Shown piece after piece: positions 16,678 to 23,051 of a DNA stretch of 33,283 nt. Below the pieces are notes generated by a model. That model was not told the DNA's origin, ran no database searches, and saw only the letters and a list, made by a program, of their open reading frames with translations. A program made the translations under genes and the position numbers. Numbering within the stretch: the stretch's first letter is position 1; each line of letters opens with the position of its first letter. Origin of the DNA: Acidovorax sp. HMWF029 (GTDB lineage: Bacteria > Pseudomonadota > Gammaproteobacteria > Burkholderiales > Burkholderiaceae_C); contig NZ_QAIH01000094.1 of assembly GCF_003060895.1 (NCBI RefSeq), positions 51,030-84,312 of the forward strand, written 5' to 3'.

Positions 16678-17914
16678 ACGTCAACTCCATACTCCATCGA
16701 TCACCACGTTAGAGCGTTTCGTCTCGCCGCCGGGGCTTGACGGGAGTGACGGGGTGAATCGCCTGGCGCCTGAGCGCAAGTCTATCGATGTGGACACCGA
16801 CGTCGAAGCAGTTAGGGCATGGATATCGAGCTTGAACGACGTATCGGATGTCACGATAAGCAGCTATCGTACAGCGGCCGAGAAGCTTTTGAACTGGTCC
16901 TGCTTCGCTCGTGGAAAACCGCTTTCTTCCTTGAATGTTGCTGATCTAGAGGCGTTCGTTGAGTTTCTCGCCGCGCCATACCCACCTTTAGATTGGATCT
17001 GCAGGACCCGCGCGCGCGACTCTCAAGATTGGCGCCCCTTTGCAAGCCCGTTGTCCCAGGCGTCAATTCGAATGGTGATCTCCGCCATGTCGTCGCTTTT
17101 CCGTTGGCTGAGTGTCGTTGGTTATGCCTCGATGCCTTCCATTTCAGGGAAAAGAAGTGTTCGCGATGGTTCTGCCGACCACGGACTCACTTTAAACATC
17201 TCGGCCGCTGGTATATCGCGAACTTTCAGTCGTGAGGCATGGGCTTGGATCAAAGAGGTTCTGATAGGTGGTGTCGATTTTCGTACTCGACTTACCATTG
17301 AGCTGCTGTATTTCGCGAATCTCAAATTGGAGGAGATTCGAAGACTACGGCTGGCTGATTGTGTCGCGCCGTCGTGCGATTGCGTGGCTTGGCGAGTGCA
17401 GGTCGATTCGATGACAAATTGTTTGCGATGCGTCTATGCACTGCCACCACTCGGTGATTCCCTGTCGCAGCTCTTCGAGATGCAGTCAATGTCGGCAAGT
17501 ACATCTTTGCTGGCACTTGAAAATCGCCAAAAGTCAGAATTACTGTTCGACAGCGGCCAGTGGATGCGTCCAACCGTCACGCGCGTATTGAGGCGATCTG
17601 CGGACTTGGCCGAGGCAAATGGTGACAATCAAAGTGCGAAAGAACTGCGCGATTCAACCTTGATGTACTTCCGGGGTGCCCTGGAGAGCCATTCAGGTGG
17701 AGATAGCGCGTTTGTTTTGGGATTCGTCGCAAACGCCCGAGGCTGCCGCAGCATCGCGGCCCAATACCTTCGACGCACGGTCTTGGACAACGAGGCAACG
17801 AATGCTGGCTGGATGCGCCTCGCTGAGCATTGGAGGCCCTACAGTGAGCGTCTTTCTTTGGAGGCTGCGAAGGCCGGGCCAGCCACCTTACCTCGCACAC
17901 TCAAGCGCGAATAG
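16667..17914 (+). CDS. tniE: TniE/TnsF-like protein: tyrosine-recombinase fold with degenerate active site
   Basis: A 415-residue protein with a SAM-like core-binding domain (about residues 45-155) and a recombinase-like C-terminal domain. The catalytic set is largely lost. The G-L-R of box I reads N-L-K (K220). The H-x-L-R of box II reads K325-E-L-R328. The box III histidine region reads L-G-F-V-A. Only R328 and a possible tyrosine (Y367 in A-A-Q-Y-L) remain. Inactivated recombinases in this position are called TnsF and have been reported to direct a Tn6022-like transposon to its target (comM). The role proposed here is sequence-specific DNA binding for target choice. Its start overlaps tniD by 11 bp. 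Confidence 0.78.
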   Translation: MNAERQLHTPSITTLERFVSPPGLDGSDGVNRLAPERKSIDVDTDVEAVRAWISSLNDVSDVTISSYRTAAEKLLNWSCFARGKPLSSLNVADLEAFVEFLAAPYPPLDWICRTRARDSQDWRPFASPLSQASIRMVISAMSSLFRWLSVVGYASMPSISGKRSVRDGSADHGLTLNISAAGISRTFSREAWAWIKEVLIGGVDFRTRLTIELLYFANLKLEEIRRLRLADCVAPSCDCVAWRVQVDSMTNCLRCVYALPPLGDSLSQLFEMQSMSASTSLLALENRQKSELLFDSGQWMRPTVTRVLRRSADLAEANGDNQSAKELRDSTLMYFRGALESHSGGDSAFVLGFVANARGCRSIAAQYLRRTVLDNEATNAGWMRLAEHWRPYSERLSLEAAKAGPATLPRTLKRE

Positions 17915-17965
17915 TCGGGGATGCTATGAACACCAATCTTGCGGCGTGCATCACCACTCATATCC

Positions 17966-18085
17966 GCTAGGTTGATGTTGACGCCAAGCCGCACGTCATC
18001 AAATCCCTAGCGGAACAGAGTCATTCATTGCTAGGTTGATCTTGTCGCGGAACGGCCCCTTGAAAGGGGTGTTTCTTGTCGGACA
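17966..18085 (+). repeat. Putative transposon right end with TnsB-type repeats
   Basis: GCTAGGTTGATGTTGACGC (17966-17984) and GCTAGGTTGATCTTGTCGC (18030-18048) match at 17 of 19 bases in the same orientation. A third partial copy, TTCTTGTCGGACA (18073-18085), shares TCTTGTCG and ends in ACA, the expected terminal triplet of a Tn7-family end. An 8-bp inverted repeat, CCGCTAGG/CCTAGCGG, spans 17964-18013. CCCCTT-GA-AAGGGG at 18056-18069 can form a hairpin and may terminate tniE. The end assignment is inference: the matching left end and target duplication were not found. Confidence 0.5.
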
Positions 18086-18122
18086 GCTCGCATGGCGGGC
18101 ATGCTATTGCATTGGCTATTTT

Positions 18123-18150
18123 ATTTTACATAATATACATCGTATCGATC
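18123..18150 (-). other. dif-like Xer recombination site (attL of the prophage)
   Basis: Read on the plus strand, ATTTTACATAA (18123-18133) matches the reverse complement of the E. coli XerD arm at 10 of 11 bases. TATACA (18134-18139) matches the dif spacer exactly. The XerC-side arm, TCGTATCGATC (18140-18150), is divergent. The 13-bp segment 18134-18146 recurs at 30622-30634. The site therefore looks like one boundary of an element integrated by host XerC/XerD. Confidence 0.7.
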
Positions 18151-18289
18151 CAAGAAGAGCCGCACGCGCAAGGCAGGCTTTTTCGACGGGCTGACCCCCG
18201 CCATGGCGTAACGCAAACCCCCGTCTTTTCAGCGCATGGGCCTCCCGCAGGCCCATCCATCATGGTCTACGAGCGGCGCCAGCTCGTAG
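18147..18289 (+). promoter_or_regulatory. Displaced 3' end of the repressor gene and hairpins after attL
   Basis: If the two 13-bp repeats are joined as in the circular phage, the repressor frame from 30256 continues here and ends at TAA 18209-18211 after a short basic tail (S-K-K-S-R-T-R-K). Two hairpins follow: ATGGGCCT/AGGCCCAT (18236-18256) and CTACGAGC/GCTCGTAG (18267-18289). They fit a terminator for that gene or a structured leader of the gene at 18312. Confidence 0.45.
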
Positions 18290-18311
18290 CAAAAACACCA
18301 AGAGGAAACCC

Positions 18312-18659
18312 ATGTTGAAAGTGCCACGAGTCGGTGGTGCAGCACAGCTGCGCCTGTTCGTCGAAGAGATCGGTTTTGCCCGGGCCTGCAAGGTGCTCCG
18401 GATCCATGAGGCCACCATGCGCCGTTGGTTGCGCGATGAATCGCCGGTACCGGCCGCCGCGCTGCAGGCGCTGTACTGGCTCACGAGCTGGGGCTTTGCC
18501 GATGCCTGCAGCGAGGCCCACTGGTCCCACCAGTTCCTGCTGGGCAAGATCAGGGAGCTGGAAGCCGCGGCGAACTGGCGCGCGCCCGCCGCCTGGCAGG
18601 CGGCCAATGAGCCGGACTATCGAGCACCAGGGGCGCTGGTGGTGCTGCAGCTGGTGTGA
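18312..18659 (+). CDS. Small phage regulatory protein with helix-turn-helix
   Basis: A 115-residue protein with a good ribosome site (AGAGGAAA). Residues about 14-45 read R-L-F-V-E-E-I-G-F, then A-C-K-V-L-R-I-H-E-A-T-M-R-R-W-L, which is a helix-turn-helix of the type in small phage regulators. Positions with W-L-T-S-W-G-F and a C-terminal helix follow. It runs opposite to the structural operon and ends just before a two-way terminator. A role in the late switch or in excision is possible but cannot be read from sequence. Confidence 0.6.
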   Translation: MLKVPRVGGAAQLRLFVEEIGFARACKVLRIHEATMRRWLRDESPVPAAALQALYWLTSWGFADACSEAHWSHQFLLGKIRELEAAANWRAPAAWQAANEPDYRAPGALVVLQLV

Positions 18660-18691
18660 CTATCATTTTTATAGCTGCTAGTGCTTATCTG
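18658..18691. repeat. Comamonadaceae-type intergenic palindrome
   Basis: CTAT-CATTTTT-ATAG followed by CTGCTAGTGCTTAT resembles an intergenic motif I recall as frequent in Acidovorax and relatives. A related palindrome lies at 32107-32123. This identification is from memory. Confidence 0.35.
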
Positions 18692-18722
18692 TAGCGCGGC
18701 AGGGCCTGTTTTGGCAAAGAAA

Positions 18723-18746
18723 AAAGCCACCTGTCGAGGTGGCTTT
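18723..18746. terminator. Bidirectional rho-independent terminator
   Basis: A perfect 10-bp stem, AAAGCCACCT (18723-18732) and AGGTGGCTTT (18737-18746), encloses the loop GTCG. On the minus strand the stem is followed by a T run (complement of 18715-18722). It closes the long leftward phage operon and faces the rightward gene at 18312. Confidence 0.85.
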
Positions 18747-18774
18747 GATGTTTCTGGAGTTCTCGCGCTGGTGG

Positions 18775-18846
18775 TCAGCGGCGCTTCTTGAACTGGCCCT
18801 TCTTGGGGCCGGATTTGTGGCGCGGGGGCATGCGTCGTTTTGCCAT
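18775..18846 (-). CDS. Tiny basic phage peptide (23 aa)
   Basis: A 23-residue open frame with an AGGAG ribosome site eight bases upstream. The product is almost half lysine and arginine, with K-R-R near the start, G-P-K-K-G in the middle and K-K-R-R at the end. It is the last gene before the terminator. Such peptides in small phages bind nucleic acid or are packaged; the role here is unknown. The strong ribosome site and end-of-operon position support it being real. Confidence 0.55.
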   Translation of the reverse strand: MAKRRMPPRHKSGPKKGQFKKRR

Positions 18847-18860
18847 GGCTGGTTCTCCTG

Positions 18861-19013
18861 TCAGGTGTGCGCGCCTGGCTCTCCCCAGGCTTCGCGGATG
18901 TATTTGCGAACGCCAGGGAGCTGGCGCATCAAGAAGGCGGCAATCAGGGCACCGCCGATCAAGATCAGGGCTTCGCGGCCGAACTCGGCCGGGGTGGGAA
19001 GGAAGGCTTTCAT
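18861..19013 (-). CDS. Small phage membrane protein (50 aa)
   Basis: Coupled by an ATGA overlap to the gene upstream. It has one membrane segment, about residues 15-29 (A-L-I-L-I-G-G-A-L-I-A-A-F-L), followed by a basic stretch. It could be a virion membrane protein or a holin-like protein. No family was recognised. Confidence 0.6.
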   Translation of the reverse strand: MKAFLPTPAEFGREALILIGGALIAAFLMRQLPGVRKYIREAWGEPGAHT

Positions 19014-19174
19014 TTGCTGTTGATGCGGTCGATGCGCTCGTGGGCTTTTGCGGCCGAGTCGTGCGCGTGTTGGGCCAGCAGGCCCAGGCGGGCCAGGTCG
19101 GATCGGATGGCGGCATAGACGCCGACGCCGACGCCCAGCGGTCCCGCCAGCTGCAGGAGGATGTCGAAATTCAT
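19010..19174 (-). CDS. Small phage protein with N-terminal membrane segment (54 aa)
   Basis: The first 22 residues are hydrophobic (I-L-L-Q-L-A-G-P-L-G-V-G-V-G-V-Y-A-A) and the rest is an amphipathic helix rich in A, H and R. It starts in an ATGA overlap with the DUF1353 gene and ends in an ATGA overlap with the next gene. The layout resembles small holin or Rz-type helper proteins of phages and lies near the lysis gene set. The function is not established. Confidence 0.6.
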   Translation of the reverse strand: MNFDILLQLAGPLGVGVGVYAAIRSDLARLGLLAQHAHDSAAKAHERIDRINSK

Positions 19175-19599
19175 GGCAGTAGTCCCTCTTGTTGGATTTG
19201 GATCGACACACCAGGGGGCTGCGCGGGGCCATCAGCGCCCCAGGACGATGCGCCCCCTGCCCTCCCCCCCAGCCACATCACCCAGGCCCGCCATGGGCTC
19301 ACACCGCAGGCCTGCGCGGCTTCCCGAAACACGGCGTCGGCCGTGGCCCGGTCGGTCTGGTGGGTGGTGTACAGCCAGTCATGCAAGACAGCGGCCGCAT
19401 GAGCCAGCCCGCCAGCCAGGAAGAAGGCCAACGGCAGGCGGGGCACGCTGGCCAGGTCGGTGACAAAGCCTTGCGGTACGTCCACGTGGCCGATCAGGTC
19501 GGAGTCGTAGCCCAGGGCGGCCAGTAGGCGCCATGTGCCCCGGCCGTCGCGGCTGGTGTCTTCCAGGCGTTCGAGCTGCAGGGTGCTTGTGAACTTCAC
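19171..19599 (-). CDS. DUF1353 phage protein
   Basis: The GTG start at 19599 overlaps the lipoprotein stop, giving 142 residues. The DUF1353 core is clear: V-P-Q-G-F-V-T-D-L-A-S-V-P-R, then A-A-V-L-H-D-W-L-Y, then R-A-T-A-D-A-V-F. The family occurs in many phages near lysis and structural genes. A peptidase-like role is sometimes suggested because of the H-D-W-L-Y motif, but none is proven to my knowledge. Confidence 0.75.
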   Translation of the reverse strand: MKFTSTLQLERLEDTSRDGRGTWRLLAALGYDSDLIGHVDVPQGFVTDLASVPRLPLAFFLAGGLAHAAAVLHDWLYTTHQTDRATADAVFREAAQACGVSPWRAWVMWLGGRAGGASSWGADGPAQPPGVSIQIQQEGLLP

Positions 19600-19751
19600 T
19601 TTTTGCTTTCGTCCTGGTGCTGCACCTGGCTCTGGGTGATGGCGTCGGCGTTGTAGCTGGCCGTAGCCACCCAGGACACGTGCAGGCCGCCGCAGCCAGC
19701 AAGGGAGGCGCACAGGGCGGCGATTGCAAGGGCGATAGCGGTTTTTTTCAT
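19596..19751 (-). CDS. Small phage lipoprotein (Rz1-like position)
   Basis: A 51-residue protein with a lipoprotein signal peptide: M-K-K-T, a hydrophobic core, and the lipobox L-A-G-C with the lipidated cysteine at residue 20. The short mature part is polar. Small lipoproteins next to lysis genes often act as outer-membrane spanins (Rz1). No separate inner-membrane partner is obvious, although the 54-residue protein downstream is a candidate. Confidence 0.65.
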   Translation of the reverse strand: MKKTAIALAIAALCASLAGCGGLHVSWVATASYNADAITQSQVQHQDESKK

Positions 19752-19755
19752 GGGA

Positions 19756-20178
19756 TCACCTGTAGATCGAGTGGGCGCCCACGGGGGCGATGTAGGCGCT
19801 CGGGTTGTTGTAGCGGGGGCCGTTGGGGCCTTGCGGGGTCACATCCCAGCCGCTGGGCACGTAGAACGCCCAGTTGTCGCCCGTGTTTTCTGGGCGCGGT
19901 TCGGGGTGCGTAACACCGTAGATCCAGGTGCCCAGGGTTTCCGAGCCGTCAGGGAACAGCGTGCTGTTCACGCCCCGATAGACCACGTTGTTGTTATTCC
20001 ATGGCGTGACGGCCCACGCCCCGTCCCGCACCGCCTGGCTTGTGGCATCCCATGCCGCGCCTGCAGCATCGCTGGCGGCTGTGGACACCTTGCGCACCAC
20101 AAAGGCCACGGCCAGCAGGCCACCGGCCACAAGCGCCAGTTTGATCAGGAGATCAGCGGAGACGGGGGCGATTTTCAC
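19756..20178 (-). CDS. Phage membrane protein with C-terminal WDVTPQG repeat motif
   Basis: A 140-residue protein with a membrane segment at residues about 10-29. A soluble part follows, ending in G-W-D-V-T-P-Q-G-P-N-G-P-R-Y-N-N-P-S-A-Y. Nearly the same block occurs in the protein at 20577-20966, so the two share a module, probably by duplication. The likely place is the virion's inner membrane with the motif exposed. The family is not recognised. Confidence 0.65.
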   Translation of the reverse strand: MKIAPVSADLLIKLALVAGGLLAVAFVVRKVSTAASDAAGAAWDATSQAVRDGAWAVTPWNNNNVVYRGVNSTLFPDGSETLGTWIYGVTHPEPRPENTGDNWAFYVPSGWDVTPQGPNGPRYNNPSAYIAPVGAHSIYR

Positions 20179-20181
20179 GGT

Positions 20182-20574
20182 TCAATAGCCCATCACGGAG
20201 AGGGCAGCCGAGCTGGACACGCCGGGTGCGGTACTGCTGCCATCGGGCCACATCCAGGTGCCGTTTGGGCCTGGCTTGCCGTACTGGCCGACGCCTTCGC
20301 TGCTGCCCGTCTGCGGCCCCGTGCCGGTGGACCCACCCCAAGCGGCACCAGACGCCGTGGCCGGGGCCGGGCTCTTGGCCGTGGCGTCGGCCACCACAGG
20401 CGGCGCCTTCGTGTTGATGACGATGGGCTGCGTTGCCCAGTTGTTAGCCGCCGATGCCGCGCCTACCAGGGTTCCGGCGCTACCGATGGCGCCAGCATCG
20501 CCCGACTTGCGCAAATACAGCAGCAGGCCGATACCGGCCACCGCTGCCACGCCCATGACTATTTTGCGGTCCAT
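20182..20574 (-). CDS. Phage membrane protein, low-complexity ectodomain (130 aa)
   Basis: One N-terminal membrane segment (about residues 6-20: V-M-G-V-A-A-V-A-G-I-G-L-L-L-Y) is followed by L-R-K and a region rich in G, S, A, P and T. The ending contains G-K-P-G-P-N-G-T-W-M-W-P-D-G. It is tightly packed between two other membrane protein genes, which suggests a component of the virion membrane. No homolog was recognised. Confidence 0.6.
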   Translation of the reverse strand: MDRKIVMGVAAVAGIGLLLYLRKSGDAGAIGSAGTLVGAASAANNWATQPIVINTKAPPVVADATAKSPAPATASGAAWGGSTGTGPQTGSSEGVGQYGKPGPNGTWMWPDGSSTAPGVSSSAALSVMGY

Positions 20575-20576
20575 GG

Positions 20577-20966
20577 TCAGTACCAGTATTCGTTACTGAA
20601 GTCGTAGGCGCTGCTGAATGGCGGGTTGATCGGAAGGCCGTCATTACCCCCGGCCACGTAGGCGCTTGGGTTGTTGTAGCGGGGGCCGTCGGCGCCCTGC
20701 GGGGTCACATCCCATGGCTGTGCGGCGCGACCGTCATAGGTGCCCAGGTAGGGCACGGTCGAGCCGCCACCGCTGCCCCTGAACAGGTTACCCAGTGCGC
20801 CCAGGCCCGCACCCATCAACGATGCGTTTTGCGCTGTGCGGTTGGCCTGCGGGTTCTGGTACATGGGCTGCGCGACGGCGCGGCGCGTCATGAGGTAGTA
20901 GGCGCCGATGCCGAGCACGGCCAGCAGCAGCAGGTTGTTTGGTCCAGGTGAAGATGCAGCGCTCAT
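20577..20966 (-). CDS. Phage membrane protein sharing the WDVTPQG motif (129 aa)
   Basis: An N-terminal membrane segment at about residues 11-26 (N-L-L-L-L-A-V-L-G-I-G-A-Y-Y-L-M) is followed by T-R-R. A glycine-rich middle leads to a block, P-W-D-V-T-P-Q-G-A-D-G-P-R-Y-N-N-P-S-A-Y, that matches the C-terminus of the protein at 19756-20178 almost exactly. The family is not recognised. The shared block is probably a common interaction motif. Confidence 0.65.
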   Translation of the reverse strand: MSAASSPGPNNLLLLAVLGIGAYYLMTRRAVAQPMYQNPQANRTAQNASLMGAGLGALGNLFRGSGGGSTVPYLGTYDGRAAQPWDVTPQGADGPRYNNPSAYVAGGNDGLPINPPFSSAYDFSNEYWY

Positions 20967-20968
20967 GG

Positions 20969-21655
20969 TCAGGCCTCAGTTGTGGTACCGCCCGCGCTGG
21001 CGTAGGCCGACAGCAGAGCAGAAAGCTTTCGTTCAGGCTGGTTGTATCCAGCGCCCGGCAGACTTGCCCACACCTTCGCTACCTTTCCGATAGCGCGCAC
21101 CGTGCGACCGGCCTGCACATCGGCCAGCGCGCCGCGCTCGCGGATCAGCTCCACTGCGGCGGCATCCTGGCTGGCTGGCGAAAAGTCCGATAGGCCCAGC
21201 TTTCCGCGCACGCCATCCCAGGTGCGCGCCAGAATCTGGTAGCGGCCAGCAGCGCTGCTGGTGGTGTTGCGGAATGGGACATACACGCGCGGGTGATCCG
21301 CGAAGCCCTCGAACTGACCGCCAGCAAACAAGGTGCTGTAGCCGTCGTTCGGATAGCTGGCAGTGCCTTCCGCGTAGGCGATCATGTCCAGGAAGGCGCG
21401 CACATTTGCCGCAGCCACATCTGGCGCCACGTTGGACGGTGCATAGGTGCTTGGGGTCAGGCTCACAATCACATCCTCAAAAATCGTTGTCGTCTGGTCC
21501 GGTTCACCGCCCGCCCAATCCGGCGCGAGGCCTTGCCACCCATCGGGCAAGATGCCATCCCAGGCCGGTGCGCCCTGCCCTGCGCGGCGACTGGCCAGTT
21601 CCACGGCCACCAGCACCACCACGACGCCCGCCAGCAGGGTTAGCAGCCGGTTCAT
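20969..21655 (-). CDS. Membrane-anchored lambda-R-like endolysin (GH104-type transglycosylase)
   Basis: A 228-residue protein. Residues 1-21 form a signal anchor. From residue 85 the sequence follows phage lambda R lysozyme: R-A-F-L-D-M-I-A-Y-A-E96-G-T with the catalytic glutamate, then F-A-D-H-P, S-A-A-G-R-Y-Q-I, and later W-A-S-L-P-G-A-G-Y. It should cleave peptidoglycan as a lytic transglycosylase. The membrane anchor and place among virion proteins suggest it may also be a virion-carried enzyme for entry, as in membrane-containing phages, or a signal-arrest-release endolysin. Confidence 0.85.
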   Translation of the reverse strand: MNRLLTLLAGVVVVLVAVELASRRAGQGAPAWDGILPDGWQGLAPDWAGGEPDQTTTIFEDVIVSLTPSTYAPSNVAPDVAAANVRAFLDMIAYAEGTASYPNDGYSTLFAGGQFEGFADHPRVYVPFRNTTSSAAGRYQILARTWDGVRGKLGLSDFSPASQDAAAVELIRERGALADVQAGRTVRAIGKVAKVWASLPGAGYNQPERKLSALLSAYASAGGTTTEA

Positions 21656-21969
21656 TCATAGAACTCCAGCAGCGCGCCCATGTCAGTACCGGCCCCGCTC
21701 CAGTTAAGCTGCAGCGTCACGCCAGCCGCCGTCTTGGCGCTGGTGGTAGCCGTTGCGTTGGCTCCCACATAATCGAATGCACTAGATCGGCAGAGGTAAG
21801 AGACGCCCGACATGGCAGCGCTAAAGGTCACCGTGTAGTTGCCCGCAGAGTTGCGGACCACGCCGGCCACGTTGAGTTGCTTGACCACGGCACCAGCCGA
21901 CGTAAAGACCACCCAGGCCTTCAGGTTCATCCCCGTCACACCGCCTGCAGAGCCTTGAGAAACTGGCAT
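21652..21969 (-). CDS. Small beta-rich phage structural protein (105 aa)
   Basis: The sequence is made of short strands with alternating polar and hydrophobic residues: L-K-A-W-V-V-F, V-K-Q-L-N-V-A-G-V-V and G-N-Y-T-V-T-F-S. It resembles small jelly-roll or tail-fibre-tip-like domains. It sits between the endolysin and another beta-rich protein and overlaps the endolysin start by 4 bp. It is probably a vertex or spike component; no family was recognised. Confidence 0.6.
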   Translation of the reverse strand: MPVSQGSAGGVTGMNLKAWVVFTSAGAVVKQLNVAGVVRNSAGNYTVTFSAAMSGVSYLCRSSAFDYVGANATATTSAKTAAGVTLQLNWSGAGTDMGALLEFYE

Positions 21970-21972
21970 GCT

Positions 21973-22542
21973 TCAGCCCTCCACCGCAACGACGTTGGCA
22001 TTGCTGGCGATATCGCCGATGCACTGGATGGCCTGAGTGGTGCACACGCCCACCAGCTCCAGCGCGCCGCCCGGGATGATCCGCACGCCGTTGGCGACCG
22101 TGGCCGCGCCAGCGCCAAAGCCGACGAACAGGTTTCCGGCTGTGTCTTTGTTTTGGATCAGCAGATATTGGCGAGCCGCGTTGGCTGCCAGCAGCTGGCC
22201 GCTAGCATTGGTCACTGTCTTTTGCAGGTTGGCGAATGCCGATGTGCGCGGTACCACGGCCTGCGACACGCTGACCGATCCGGCCAGGCCGTCGATAAAC
22301 TTCTCGTCGCCGATGTACAGGCGCACGTTGTTGGACGCGCCCGACGCATCGGTAATGGTCAGGCGGGAGAATGGCGTCTCCTCCAAGCCCTGGCCCGCAA
22401 TCAACCCCTTGAGCTCACCCCACTCCGCCTTGATGTCTAGCGCGCCGTCTGCGGACAGGATCTTGAAATAATCCCCGATCACATCGAGCTGATACACGCT
22501 GCCAGCAGCGATTGCGAAGGTGTAAATCTTGGAGGGCTTCAT
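21973..22542 (-). CDS. Beta-rich phage structural protein, candidate vertex/spike protein (189 aa)
   Basis: The N-terminal part has strands such as K-I-Y-T-F-A-I-A-A-G and Y-F-K-I-L-S. The C-terminal part has A-R-Q-Y-L-L-I-Q-N-K-D, followed by G-N-L-F-V-G-F-G and R-I-I-P-G-G-A-L-E-L. That second block is common in phage proteins that cap or decorate virions. Host-binding or vertex function is inferred from fold type and position. Confidence 0.6.
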   Translation of the reverse strand: MKPSKIYTFAIAAGSVYQLDVIGDYFKILSADGALDIKAEWGELKGLIAGQGLEETPFSRLTITDASGASNNVRLYIGDEKFIDGLAGSVSVSQAVVPRTSAFANLQKTVTNASGQLLAANAARQYLLIQNKDTAGNLFVGFGAGAATVANGVRIIPGGALELVGVCTTQAIQCIGDIASNANVVAVEG

Positions 22543-23051
22543 TTCTTCACCGCAGCGAATGCCACCAGGGCCATAGCCCCGACAGCAGCAATCAAAATCT
22601 TGTCAGTCAGCGCGCCCCGGCCCTTTGCATCTGCATAGGCGTCCTTGACTAGGGCTGTCGCGTTCTCAGCAGCGCCGAACGCCTTGTTCAAGGCATTGCC
22701 ACCGAATGAGAACGCCTCTCCCAGCGCGTCGCTTGAGAAGTTGTAGGCCGCAGTGGTGTTGCGCGTTGCATTGGAGTCCGCGAAGGCCAGTGCATCGGCC
22801 TGCGCATCGAGCGCCGCCGCCATGGCCTTTCCGCCGAAGCCCAGGACCGCATTCACGGACTCGCCCGCCAGGTCAAACGCCTTGCCGCCCACATCGTTGC
22901 CATAGGCGAACGCGCGGTTCACCACATCGCCATCGAGGGCGTTGATCGTGACCGTGGAGCCGCCCTCAGCCGACACACCGCGCTCACCGATCACACGCCG
23001 GTTGTCCTGCTGCCAGGTTTGCTGGGCGGTTGAGCTTCTACTGCTGGACAT
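22539..23051 (-). CDS. Tail-anchored phage virion protein (170 aa)
   Basis: A long alanine- and asparagine-rich region has repeats around F-G-G-x-A and F-A-x-x-N-A. It ends in one membrane segment (I-L-I-A-A-V-G-A-M-A-L-V-A-F-A-A) and the final residues V-K-K. The same end plan, a membrane span plus terminal lysines, is seen in the proteins at 23427 and 23691. The gene overlaps its neighbours at both ends. It is probably a virion membrane or membrane-capsid linking protein. Confidence 0.6.
   Translation of the reverse strand: MSSSRSSTAQQTWQQDNRRVIGERGVSAEGGSTVTINALDGDVVNRAFAYGNDVGGKAFDLAGESVNAVLGFGGKAMAAALDAQADALAFADSNATRNTTAAYNFSSDALGEAFSFGGNALNKAFGAAENATALVKDAYADAKGRGALTDKILIAAVGAMALVAFAAVKK

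Larger units (their letters stand above)
11110..18085 (+). mobile_element. Tn6022-like (Tn7-family) transposon, tniCABDE module; left boundary not located
   Basis: Five co-directional genes encode TnsA-like, DDE transposase, AAA+ ATPase, TniQ and tyrosine-recombinase-like proteins. This is the tniC-tniA-tniB-tniD-tniE order of Tn6022/AbaR elements. Three of the four junctions overlap or are tight. The proposed right end is the ACA at 18083-18085, read from outside as TGTCCGACAAGA, with two further related repeats inside it. The left end should lie upstream of tniC but could not be identified, so the left coordinate is only the start of the AT-rich region. In Acinetobacter such elements sit in comM; no comM sequence is visible here. 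No cargo lies between tniE and the proposed right end. Alternatively the element extends left and carries the defence genes as cargo. Confidence 0.65.

Noticed and set aside
11509-18085. Insertion into comM as in Acinetobacter AbaR elements
   Set aside because: No comM-like sequence is seen on either side within the window.
21274-22440. 388-codon open frame on the plus strand
   Set aside because: It is antisense to the endolysin and two structural genes that have clear families or coupling; its product is rich in R, H and P, typical of a high-GC shadow frame.
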